DNA of 64,000 bases from Lonicera japonica. Its lineage: Eukaryota; Streptophyta; Magnoliopsida; Dipsacales; Caprifoliaceae. The DNA lies in NCBI GenBank assembly GCA_021464415.1, contig JAKCWG010000816.1, positions 186,001-250,000 on the forward strand, read 5' to 3'. Every line of letters begins with the position of its first letter. Position 1 is the stretch's first letter. Shown here piece by piece: positions 44,101 to 53,791 of the stretch. The translations under genes and the position numbers were made by a program. Below the pieces are notes generated by a model. That model was not told the origin of the DNA, did no database searches, and saw only the letters and a list, made by a program, of their open reading frames with translations.

Positions 44101-46708
44101 ATTGGAGTAAAATTTGGACTGCGAAGTTCAAATTGCAGCAAAATTTGCACTGCAAACTTCACATTGCAGTTAATTTTGCACTGAGAAGTTCATATTGGAG
44201 TAAACTATGTACTGCGAAGTTCAAATTGTAGTGAAATGTGGAATGCAATATGGAATTTGCAGTGTGATGTGGACTGCAAAGTCCATATTGCAGTGAAAAT
44301 ATTGACTGCAAATATGAATTTTCGAATGAAATATGGACTGGAAAGTTCATATTGCAGTGAAAATATTGACTGCAAAGTTCATATTGCAGTGAACCAGATA
44401 AACTACGCACCAACATATTTCTCTGCAATTTGGACTTTGCAGTCTAAAAAATATATTCGTAATTAGCAAGATATTTTGTGTAAGTACCTTTTCACTGTCC
44501 AATTTGTCAAAGGAAAGCTTAGAGATAGCTTCTCTAGCTTGAAAAAGATTCCACCGAACAAATCTTGGTGTTTCTTCCTTGTATCTTTCAATTGGTTCAA
44601 TTATTTTATAATGCTCACAGAACCAATATTGCAATTTTATGAAAAATAAATGTCAAATGAATGTACTACATTATCGTAGCTAATTTTTACAATAAAGTAT
44701 TGAAATACTTATAAGAATTTGAAGGACACAGCCAGGAGTTTTGAAAGGCTTGTTGTAATATTTTTTGACGTTTTGCATCAAGTGGTTGTAGAATACTTTG
44801 GCCCATGCTATATTTCTTATGTTGTCAAAATCCTCTATGTGGGAAATGAAGGACCAGCCAACTTTACCTTGTGAACTGGCCAGGAAAATAGTGACAACCA
44901 TGTGCAGTATCATCAACCTAGCAAAGTCTTCTGCAGGTTCCTTGCCTTCTTCCTTCAAGGTCTTAATTAATGCCGAGACAATTGCATCTTTCTTTATAAT
45001 ATTCATATCTTTGAAGTGTCTCTTGATAAATTTCGATTCTGTTGCTTTGACCATTGTCTTTGGAAAGAGCACCACTTCGTTTCCTACTTTGGGCAGCCCA
45101 AAAGTGAGTGCAAAGTCATCGGCAGTTAATTGTATTAGCTTATCCCCCATAACAAATCCATCTTTCTCCAAGGAGTATAACCCCATAATTCGCATGATGG
45201 GCTTTGAGATTCTATCTATACTTTTGATATCTACTTTGTTTTCGTAGATAGCCTTGAAGAAAACCCCAAACGGTGTTCTCATGATTGCTTCAATGTGTGT
45301 TTGGGGTATATGATCTCTTTGTTCCTCAAGTAGTCTTACTATCAGCTGCAAATTGCAGCGAAATACCGTTGGCTGGTTATCAGAAGATGTCTTAGCCTTT
45401 TTCTTAAGGCTTCTCCTTTGTGCCTTTGATTTTGCCTTCATTTTCGATGGATTAGAAGATGTTTTCATCTTTCTAACCTTTGTTGGAGATCTTTGTACTG
45501 TTTCTGATGCTCTTTTCTTTGCCATTTGATTTTAATTGCAGCTTTATCCTCTGCTAAAAGATGTGAAAGCAAGGCTGTCACAAAACATTGAATGCATATG
45601 TAAAAAAATATGAACTGCAAAGTTCATATTGCAGTGAAACAGAGAAACTATGCACAGAAATTTGCAATGCAATATGAATTTTGCAGTGAAATATGGACTG
45701 CAACATAAACCTTGCACCAAAGTTCGTAGAATATGAACTTTTAGAGTGAAATTTGTATTGCAAAGTTCACATTGCAGTGAAATTTTCACTGCGAACTTCA
45801 CATTGCATTGAAATTTTTACTGCAAAGTTCACATTGCAGTGAAATTTGCACGGCAAACTTCAAATTGTGTTGAATTTTTCACTGCAAACTTAACATTGCA
45901 GTGAAATTTGCACTTGAAACTTCCTGTTGGAGTAAAAGGTGAATTGCAAAGTTCACATTGCAGTGAAAATTGCACTACAAACTTCACATTGCAGTGAATT
46001 TTTCAGTGCAAAGTTCACATTGCAGTGAATTTTGGTGTGCCAACTTCACATTGAAGTGAAATTTGCACTGCAAACTTCACATTGCAGTGAATTTTTCAGT
46101 GCAAGCTTCACATTGCAGTGAAATTTTCACTGCAAACTTCACATTGCAGTGAATTTTGGTGTGCCAACTTCACATTGAAGTGAAATTTGCACTGCAAACT
46201 TCACATTGCAGTGAATTTTGGAGTGAAATTTGCACTGCAAACTTCCTTTTGGAGTAAAAGATGTTCTGCAAATTTTACATTGCAATGAAATATGTAATAC
46301 AATATGCAGCAAAATTTTGGATTGCAAAGTTCATATTGCAGTGAAATACGTACTGCAATATGAACTTTGCAGTGAAATTTGGACTGCAAACTCACATTGT
46401 AGTGAAATTTGAACTGTAAACTTCAAATTGCAGTGAAATTTGTTAGAAAACATCAGAGAAATCTATGAAAATCATTGATACATCCTTAAGCATAAAGAAC
46501 GATACGAGGTGCGATGTGAACTTTGCAGTAGGAAATGAGTGTTTTAAGTGGTGACTAGAAACCCTAGCTATCATAAATAGTCGAAAAATGTGCAAATATT
46601 GCAGAATCGGTTACTAGAAAGCCTGATTCTCATCAAAAGCAGATGAACACGCAAATTATAAGCCCTAAAAAACGAGGAAGAGCGATAGGGAGAAACATAA
46701 AGCTCACC
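41166..46708 (-). CDS. C48/Ulp1-like cysteine protease gene of the MULE, about eight coding exons
   Basis: The likely coding exons on the minus strand are 45525-44709, about 44631-44488, 43705-42900, 42292-42202, about 42145-41703 (possibly with a small intron near 42035-41949), 41609-41500 and 41388-41166. A non-coding first exon ends at 46708 (CAG/GTGAGC). The product is about 880 residues. It has a Lys/Ser-rich start, a plant-mobile-like region (LTADDFALTFGLPKVG), a coiled coil (ENERLTQENKELLERVIQLE), a Lys-rich linker, and a C48 peptidase core. That core has HGFHWTLLVLDL (His), HYNTMP (Asn where Asp is usual), the CPRQGF Gln and the VDCALYVCEF Cys. C48 enzymes cleave SUMO-type isopeptide bonds. 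The acceptors of the second and fifth exons are not resolved, so an undetected lesion is possible. Confidence 0.75.
42355..42830. repeat. MULE repeat array 3 (intron of the Ulp1-like gene)
   Basis: It lies between exons 42900 and 42292. A perfect reversed unit (centre TATGAACT) is at 42392-42413, followed by a forward unit at 42423-42444, so neighbouring units can pair with each other as well as fold alone. Confidence 0.9.
43800..44455. repeat. MULE repeat array 4 (intron of the Ulp1-like gene)
   Basis: It lies between exons 44488 and 43705. The first two-thirds use the variant centre ACTTCACA (CTGCAAACTTCACATTGCAG) with spacer TTAAATTTGCA. The end switches to the AGTTCATA centre. Confidence 0.9.
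45551..46707 (-). other. 5' intron of the Ulp1-like gene, carries repeat array 5
   Basis: The donor is CAG/GTGAGC after 46708 and the acceptor CTTTTAGCAG before 45550, with the start codon at 45525. The intron is inferred from splice sites only. Confidence 0.55.
45605..46445. repeat. MULE repeat array 5 (5' intron of the Ulp1-like gene)
   Basis: This is the longest array, about 840 bp. Most units use the ACTTCACA centre. A higher-order unit of about 120 bp, containing TTTTGGTGTGCCAACTTCAC, is repeated around 46030 and 46155. Near the right edge the AGTTCATA centre and its reverse return (46325-46375). Confidence 0.9.
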
Positions 46709-46984
46709 TGCGATAGTATGATCGTCTTTGATGGTTTAAAAGGAGTCCGGCGGTATGAAAATTACGTCGACTAGGGTTTCTTCGGTGTTCTCTGTTCTTC
46801 TTCTTCGCTGGTGTCGGTTGGTGTTACGTGGTTTCGAAGATGGTGGAATGCAGAATGAGAGGGAAAATGGGAGGGTAGTATTGTCCTTTCGTGATAAAAT
46901 GTACATTGGTAATTCTGTAATTGTTAGTTTATTTTAAGGGTTGAGTGGTCTTTTTGGTATGAAAAAAAATGACACATGTCATTT

Positions 46985-47069
46985 TATTAATAGAATGCAA
47001 AATAGGCCCTTCATTTAGAAAAAATTTATTCATTGGCTTTATTGTGAAATTCATTTTTCAATAAGCCCT
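46985..47069. repeat. Right TIR of the MULE
   Basis: The complement reads AGGGCTTATTGAAAAATGAATTTCAC followed by AATGAAGGGCCTATTTT, matching the left TIR. Confidence 0.8.
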
Positions 47070-47424
47070 ATATTTTAATTGCCCGATGAAAAAATTACTC
47101 ATTTTTAGAAGGTATAAGTAATGCAATTTCCATAGTAAATCAACTTCATGTTTTTACAAAATTCCCATATAAATGAACAAATTAAAAAAGAGCTCGAAGA
47201 AAGTAGGACTATGAACTTGAAATGGATGAAGAAAAAGACAAAAGCTTGGTAGGTGCATACCCATGTGGGTCCGAGATTGGCGAATTGGTGCGAATGGGAT
47301 AGAGCAAGTGCTTTTTCTTTTGGACAAAAATACTCTTTACAACTTTTAGCACTCAATCTATCTATTAATTGAGAATTTATCATTAATTGAAAGTGAAACT
47401 CTATTAAGGATGCTCAATCTAACA

Positions 47425-47860
47425 ACATCAATTAAGGTTTGGCGCTCCTTAAGTCAGACCACGATCGATCATGGTGTGGCAGTGGACTTTTCGCAGCTTA
47501 GCTAGATCAATAATGGTCCACCATTATCGATTTAGGTCCTAGGCAAGTGCAATTTTTGGTTTATCTATGAGGTAAAATTGCGTCATCTTAAAATACATTG
47601 AGAGCTAAAATTGAGAGAATTTTTCTTGTGTATTTATAATCAACTCTTTGTTCTTATAATCAATAAAAGCTATCATATGTGTGGATTACTAGCGTTTACG
47701 CCGACACCACGACGAAACCTAGCTTGCCTTATCCGATGTTTTTTTTTTCTCTATTATTAATGTGCTTGTTGTGGTGGTTACTTCAATCGGGTAATCCTTT
47801 GAGCTTCTATAATCATTCCACGTTGCGTCATGCTCAGTCTTAAGTGATTTAGCGCAACAA
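47425..47860 (+). repeat. 5' LTR of copia copy B (5' truncated)
   Basis: It matches the 3' LTR from the GGTTTGGC-CTC-CTTAAGTC stretch onward. The expected start (compare TGTTAGCAATATTGATGG near 52253) is missing or altered. Confidence 0.65.
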
Positions 47861-47984
47861 GTTGGTATCAAAGGCTAAAATGAGAAAGGTGGGATTTGTG
47901 TTGCACGCCAAGTATTTGATAAAAAAATTAGGTGAGATTTTTCAATCATTGTCTCATTTATTGGTTTGTCTTGTTCACTGGTGA

Positions 47985-48188
47985 TTGAAGATGTCTACTT
48001 CTAAGACCTCAAAGGTGTCAGTGATAAAATTCAACATAGAGAAATTCTATGGCAAGTTGATAAATTTTGGCATGTGGCAATTCCAAATACGAGATGTCTT
48101 GATCCAACAGGATTTTCATAAGGCATTATTAGATGTGGCAACTAAGCCCACGGTGATGAAGATGTTGAATGGGAGGAGTATTATTTGA
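47985..48188 (+). pseudogene. copia gag N-terminal fragment
   Basis: The frame reads FYGKLINFGMWQFQIRDVLIQQDF, the usual start of copia Gag (the F-x-G-x-N-F-x-x-W-x-x-x-x-x-x-x-L pattern). It then stops at 48186. Downstream pieces in other frames resemble the rest of Gag, including a damaged zinc knuckle near 48640-48700. Confidence 0.75.
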
Positions 48189-49114
48189 AGGCTTATGCAA
48201 TATCCTATTGCATCTAGCTCAAAATATGATATACTATGTTATGCATGAGAAATCTGCAACTAGCATATGGAACATACTAGAAGAAAAGTACATGACTTCG
48301 TCTCTATCTCAAGAATAAGTTGTTCCATTTTGAATATGCTAGAGTTACATCAATGAGTGAGCACATCGATGAGTTTAATAAAATCATTTATGATTTGTTA
48401 AACTTTAGATGAGGATAAAACTATTTTGCTGCTTAATTCACTTCTAGAGCCTATGAACATTTAAGCACCACTTTGTTATATGGTAAGAATTCAATAAAGT
48501 ATAAGGACTTTTTTTGGCACTATTAGGTAATAAGCAATGATGGAGGGAGAAATTTGGTACATCATCCGATGCGTTGGTTACGTGGGGAAGGATATATGAT
48601 TATAATCAAGCAAAGTACAACAATTGTCAGTCCCATTCACGTACTAACTACTTATATAACATGGAGTGATATAAGTGCAAAAGAAAAGGGCATATGGAAA
48701 AGAGTTATCCTAACGCTTGGGCAGATAAGGAGAAGAAGAAGAAAGTGGATGATACCACCAATTCTGATACTTCATGGGAAGGTGACATTGACAGTATATT
48801 ACTAGTTACTCCTAGGGAAAGCTCAACGGACAAGTGAATTTTAGAGTCACGTTGTTTGTACCATATGTGCCCAAATAAGGACGTTTTTCATACCTTGACG
48901 AAGGTGAATGGAAGTATAGTTTTGATAGGCAATGATCAGGTTTGTAGGACGAAAGCTTTGTATTGGAACAATCAAGTTGAAGCTGTATGACGGAGTAGTC
49001 AGAACTCTAAGTGAAATCAGATACATCCCAGATCTTAATAAGAATTTGATTTCTTTGGGTTCAATATATTCTAACGGGTGCAAGATTGTGCTCGAGGGTG
49101 GAATGTTAAGGGCT

Positions 49115-49460
49115 TGTTTGCTGGGTGTTTTTAGTTCCAAATTTTAAAAACTCAACTTAAAATCAACTTTACTTTTACACTTCTCAAAATTTAATTCACT
49201 TTACTTTCTCTCTCTAAGAAACCTTTTAAAACACCATAACTTAAATCCAAAAATCGAAATTAGATAAAAAATATATATTTGAAACCTACTCGTCGAGATC
49301 TATAAAATAAGATCCATTGTGATTATTTTTTGAATTTTTTTCTGTTTTTTTTGGTTGGTTGAAAAAAACAAAAAAAAATATAAATTCACTTTTTAACATA
49401 CTTCCAAATTTTACCAAACCCCAAATTTTAAAAACTCAACTCAAAACACCCACCAAACAT
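49115..49460. mobile_element. MITE inside the copia copy B integrase region
   Basis: The ends are inverted: TGTTTGCTGGGTGTTTTTAGT at the left and the complement of AACACCCACCAAACA at the right. Both arms extend into an AAATTTTAAAAACTCAACT motif. It is AT-rich and non-coding, about 345 bp. The matching part of copy A is outside the window. Confidence 0.7.
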
Positions 49461-49541
49461 CACCTAAAGGTTTTGTTTGGTGCTTTGGAATTGATGAAGG
49501 GAAAGAAAGAAGGCAATATCTATTTCCTTTAAGGTATTACG

Positions 49542-50646
49542 GTGGTAAAAACTGTTTCAGTTTCTACAGAAGTAGGTGGAGCAAGTACAAGTTCGGATAC
49601 GATGAAACTATGGTACATGATATTTGGACATGCCAACGAGAAGACGATGGTGGTATTGTGTAAGCAAGGTTTGCTCAAGGGTGCGAAGAACTGCAAGCTA
49701 GAGTTTTATGAGCATTGTGTACTCGAAAAACATGCATGAGTAAAGTTTGGAACAATTATTCATTGCACGAAGGGGTTGCTTGACTACATACACATAGATG
49801 TCTCGGGTCTTTTAAAGACGAAATCATTATGAGGTAATAATTATTTTGTTATATTTGTAGATGATTTCTCCACGCGGATTTGGCTATATCTCATGAAGCA
49901 CAAAGACGAGATTTTTGGGGTGGTTCTAAAGTGGAAAAAGATGGCCGAAAATCATAATGGTAGGAAGATCAAGGTATTTAGATCCGTAACAATGGAGAGT
50001 ACACTAGTCATCATTTAAGAAATATAGTCTGGATGAGGGAATTGTTCGCCGTTTCACAATTAGAGGTACACCATAGCAGAATGGAGTAGCTGAAATGTTG
50101 AACCGTATCTTACATGAAAAAAGTGAGGTGTATACTGTTAAATGTAAATTTGGAGAAACAGTATTGGGCAAAGGACTTATCATATGCTACCTTCATCGTA
50201 AACATGTTGCCATCTTCAAGGTCAATTATAGAACTCCTATAGAGGTTTGGATAAGATCTAATGCCAATTACGATTCATTATATATCTTTGGGTGTCCGGA
50301 TTATTATTACATATGTGAAGATAAGATTGATCTAAGAGTTCGAAATGCGATCTTTATGTGTTCAAGAACTGGAGTCAAGGGATACAAGTTGTGGTGTCTA
50401 AAAGACAGGAAAATGATCATTAGCAGAGATATTACATTTGACAATACATCTTTGCTTAAGGTGCCTACGAAAGAAAATGCGAAAGCTCTCGATGAAAGTG
50501 AGAAGAGCAAGGTGGTGCAAACGGAAGTAAATAATGCGATGGTGACTATTCCGGTGCAATCAAATGTGACTGCTCGTGGTAATTCTTCTGATAGTGATTC
50601 GGAGAATGTGAATATTCCTATTGCGGGGTCTAATCAACAACAATAA
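49542..50646 (+). pseudogene. copia integrase fragments
   Basis: A GAG-pre-integrase motif (LWYMIFGHANEKTM) begins at about 49602. The integrase core follows in broken frames, and 50095-50646 holds its C-terminal part (NYRTPIEVWIRSNANYDSLYIFGCPDYY). It is homologous to 1-850. Confidence 0.8.
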
Positions 50647-50699
50647 GGGATACTATCTTTGGTGAGCGGAAAGGTGTCGAGAGCTCGACAAGCACAGCA

Positions 50700-52205
50700 A
50701 TGAAAGATAGTGTGGTCTATGCATTACTGGTTTATGACAATGAACCTGGGAGCTTTGCAACTTGTCGAATGGGAAAAATCCAATTGGGTACAAATGGGGT
50801 TTTTCCAAAAAAAATGGGATTTTAGATTCTAATGTTAGGTATAAAAGCAAGATTGCTGGTTAAGGAATTTGCACAACCGAAAGGGGTGGATTATAATAAA
50901 GTTTTCTCTCCGATAGTAAAACACACTTCTCTTAGAGTGCTGTTAGCTATAATATCATAGTTTGACTTAGAACTTGTACAACTTGGCATCAAGATGGCAC
51001 TTTTGTGTGAGGATCTAGAGGATGAGATTTATATATGTCAACTGGAGGAGTTCAAGTTGTTCGCAAAGAGGATTGTGTCTATAAACCGAAGAAATCCTTG
51101 TATATGTTGAAGTAATCACCTAGACAATGGTACAAGAAGTTTTACACTTACATGTTGGCTCAAAAATTCAAGCGTATTGATTTTGATCGTTGCATTTACC
51201 TCAATAAACTCAAAGGGAATTCGTTTATCTACTTACTCCTATATGTTGATGATATGCTTATTTGTTCAATGAGTATGCTTGATATCAACATAGGGAAGGC
51301 TTAGTTGAGTCTCGAGTTTGAGATGAAATGCTTGGGTAGAGGCAAGAAGATTCTGGGAATGGAGATACTAAGGGAAATGAAGAAGGGCAAATTGTGCCTC
51401 ACTCAGAGGCAATTTTTTAAAAAAGTGGTAGTTCGTTTTGGGATACCGACTCAATGCCCAAGAGTGTGCCATTGGCTTCGCACTTCAAACTCTTGACAAC
51501 TATGACTATAGAAACAGGGGAAGAGGTGAAGTATATGCGCAAGTTTTGTATGCGAGTGCGGTAGGAATCTTGATGTATGCCATAGTGTGTACTCGACCAG
51601 ATATTACTCACGCAGTTATCATTGTTAGTATATTAATGGAAAATCCGGGGAAACATCATTCGAATACTATTAAGTGGATTTTGTAGTACCTACAAGGGAT
51701 GAAGAACAAGGAGCTTTTTTACTAGAGATCCGATGGGTCTATTATTTAAGGATATGTTGATTTGGACTATACTGAAGATCTTGACAAGTAGTGGTCAACT
51801 ACGGGATATGTTTTGACATTAAGTGGTGGTCCGATTAGCTAAGGGTCGGTGTTTCAGGGTGTAGTGGCATTGTGTGCTACGGAAGCAGAGTACATTGTAG
51901 TAATAAAGGCAGTTAAGGAAGTATTGTGGCTTCGGGGTTTGACATGTGATTTGGGGATGGTTCAGGAGAATGTTTATGTACATTGTAATAACTAAAGCAT
52001 TATTCATTTGTCCAAGAACCAACTTCATTATGAACGAACGAAGCACATTGATGTCCGTTTTTGTTTCATACAGGAGATTATTGAAAGTGATGAACTAATT
52101 TTGAAGACAATTGGCAATAAGGATAATCCCGCAAATATGATGACGAACGTGGTACCTACGACCAAGTTTGAGCATTGGTCGAACTTGGTCAACATTCTTC
52201 GATGT
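50700..52205 (+). pseudogene. copia reverse transcriptase / RNase H fragments
   Basis: Broken frames hold the RT region, with KHTSLRVLLAI-like and YVDDML-like boxes near 50920-51260. RNase H remnants include the final NQLHYERTKHIDVRFCFI, a strong copia RNase H signature, at 52014 onward. It is homologous to 2152-3465 in copy A. Confidence 0.8.
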
Positions 52206-52249
52206 TAAGGCCTCATTTGGGGCTGATGGCTCTTTGACGCCAAGTGTGA

Positions 52250-52740
52250 TATGTTAGCAATATTGATGGAAGAAAGGGATGGAGTGCGATTTGTGGTTTG
52301 CTGGATGGGATAGTTGAATGGTTCACCATGGTAGATATTTGTAAAGTTTGGCTCATCTTAAGTCGATAATGGTGTGGCAATGGACTTTTGGCGGCTTAGC
52401 TAAATTGATCATGGTCCACCATCATTGATCTATGTGACAGGCAATGTTTTCCTTTAAGTACAATTTTTGACTCATTTGTGAGGTAGACTTGCGGAAGTCT
52501 TAAAATACTTAAGAGCTAAAATTTAGAGATTCATTTAATTTTTTTTGCTTGTAATCAACTCTTTGTTCATATAATCAATAGATGCTATCTCCTGTGTGGA
52601 TTAGTGGGATTTACACCGACACCACAATAAAATGTTGTCTTGTGTGATTGTTGTTTATTTTCTTTTCTTATTATCCGGTGATCCTTTGAGCTTGCGTGAT
52701 CCTTCCGTATTACGTCGTGCCCAGTTTTGATCGGTTTGAT
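52250..52740 (+). repeat. 3' LTR of copia copy B
   Basis: It begins near TGTTAGCAATATTGATGG, preceded by a purine-poor remnant of the polypurine tract (AAGGCCTCATTTGGGGC). It is homologous to 3870-4352. Confidence 0.7.
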
Positions 52741-52867
52741 TCATTGTATGGGCGTTCCTATAAATGTTATTCTTAGGACAGTAATTAAATGATGTAATAA
52801 TCGAACTTCAATGAGAAGATGGAACATTATATGTCAATGTATGAGAAGAGATATATATACATATATA

Positions 52868-52975
52868 TATTTTAACAATTGCACATGGAGGTATTCGAAC
52901 ACGGGTTCTCCTACTAAATGGATGGTCCCGCATAGGGAGCTAATGGACCACTAGACCAACTCCATAGGGTCAGTT
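52868..52975 (-). mobile_element. tRNA-derived SINE-like remnant, copy B
   Basis: The minus strand reads GTTGGTCTAGTGGTCC (A-box-like), then about 45 nt later GTGTTCGAATACC (B-box-like), and ends in an A/T-rich tail at 52868. That is the order of a pol III promoter in a SINE head. A cloverleaf could not be drawn convincingly, so it is not called a tRNA gene. Confidence 0.5.
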
Positions 52976-53080
52976 AATGAGAAGATTATTACATAGTAAA
53001 TTAGCCCTTTATATTGAATGTTTGTATCAAGCAAAGGGAAAATACTTAAGAACTTCCTCTTTGCTTCTCTTCCTTTATTG

Positions 53081-53265
53081 TGTTGAAGAATAGCAAGATC
53101 CCACATCGTAAAATATAAGAGAAAAACATGTAACTAAATAATAAGTGGTTCACCTCTAATATAACCGAGGCCTTTTGAGTTAAAAACCCCGCACCTAGTG
53201 ATAGGTGGTTAAGTCGGGGACAATATCGGTGATGGTAGTGAACCGTATCAAGTTCAAATTCTACA
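53081..53265. mobile_element. Short solo LTR or TRIM-like insertion, private to block B
   Basis: The segment begins TGTTGAAGAATAGC and ends AAATTCTACA (185 bp). It is absent from block A near 4801, where the flanks join directly. The flanking five bases are TATTG and TATTT. It contains ATCCCACATCG, a phrase common in small plant LTR elements. Confidence 0.65.
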
Positions 53266-53791
53266 TATTTTTTTCTATGTTCCTATATAAAAAGGAGTGC
53301 AATTGCCTTTCATTCTTTTTTATTCAAACTAAATAAATACAAAACAATGGATTTGTAAAAAATATATATATATATATATATATATTCCATTGAAAACAAT
53401 TTCCGATAAATTCTAGTGTCAGTGTAAAAGTGGGTTATCAGTGCATGCTTGCATCTTAATGCTCCAAACAAGTATTCTACATTTTTGCAAAAATAAAAAA
53501 TAAAAAATAAAAAAATATAATAATAATAATAATAATAAAATAAATAAATAAATTAACTCATTTAGTTACACCATATTTCGTGTTATATTTTAGGCAATTT
53601 CTAATGACTTGTATATGAGATAAATTTTGTTTCTTATGCGTACTATACGTACAAAAAGAACAATAAAAATAATAGTAAAACCTTTGAAATATTTCCTAGT
53701 CCTGCGAAATTACAAAAAAAAAAAAAAGATTTTACATAAAACCATAATAAAAAAATGCATATATATTATATAGTAATGTAATTTCATGTAC

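Larger units (their letters stand above)
36668..47069 (+). mobile_element. Two-gene Mutator-like element (MULE) with Ulp1-like gene
   Basis: This 10.4-kb element has terminal inverted repeats. A MURA-type transposase gene is on the plus strand, a C48/Ulp1-like protease gene is convergent on the minus strand, and there are five internal repeat arrays. MULEs with a captured Ulp1-like gene are known in plants (the Kaonashi group). No 9-bp TSD could be identified next to the recognisable TIR ends, so the exact termini are uncertain by perhaps tens of bases. The transposase gene looks uninterrupted, so this copy might still be, or recently have been, autonomous. Confidence 0.85.
47425..52740 (+). 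mobile_element. Ty1/copia retrotransposon copy B, decayed
   Basis: A 5'-truncated 5' LTR (about 47425-47860) is followed by TTGGTATCAAAGGCT, close to the usual initiator-tRNA-Met primer-binding site. A gag start lies at 47985, with MSTSKTSKVSVIKFNIEKFYGK and a UBN2-like region. Integrase pieces cover 48880-50650. RT and RNase H remnants run to 52200, with DYNKVFSPIVKHTS and YVDDML visible. The 3' LTR is about 52250-52740. Stops and frameshifts break every domain. It lies in the giant NLR intron, antisense to the gene. A MITE splits the integrase part at about 49115-49460. Confidence 0.85.
35840..53791 (-). other. Giant NLR intron of about 18 kb filled with transposons
   Basis: Between the donor after exon 1 copy B (CAAG/GTACATG, 53792) and the acceptor of the LRR exon (GTAG/GTAAGG, 35839) lie a two-gene MULE (about 36668-47069), copia copy B (47425-52740), a SINE remnant and a 185-bp LTR. 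Both splice junctions are phase 1. The remaining intron sequence (35840-36667 and 47070-47424) shows no features. That these two exons form one gene is inferred from strand, order, phase and domain content. Confidence 0.7.

Noticed and set aside
37290..46412. Many open frames on both strands inside the MULE repeat arrays (for example around 37290-37734, 40115-40573, 42369-42865, 43786-44231, 45544-46412)
   Set aside because: Their translations are repetitive (NFAVHIFGA-type and LHCKLHIAVKFA-type) because the repeat unit lacks stops in several frames. They are by-products of the arrays and not genes.
37308..46445. CRISPR-like appearance of regularly repeated palindromes
   Set aside because: The DNA is plainly plant nuclear, spacers are themselves repetitive and unequal, and no cas genes are present.
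52868..52975. Functional tRNA gene on the minus strand
   Set aside because: A-box and B-box phrases are present but are too far apart, no convincing cloverleaf can be drawn, and the paralogue in block A lacks the B box.
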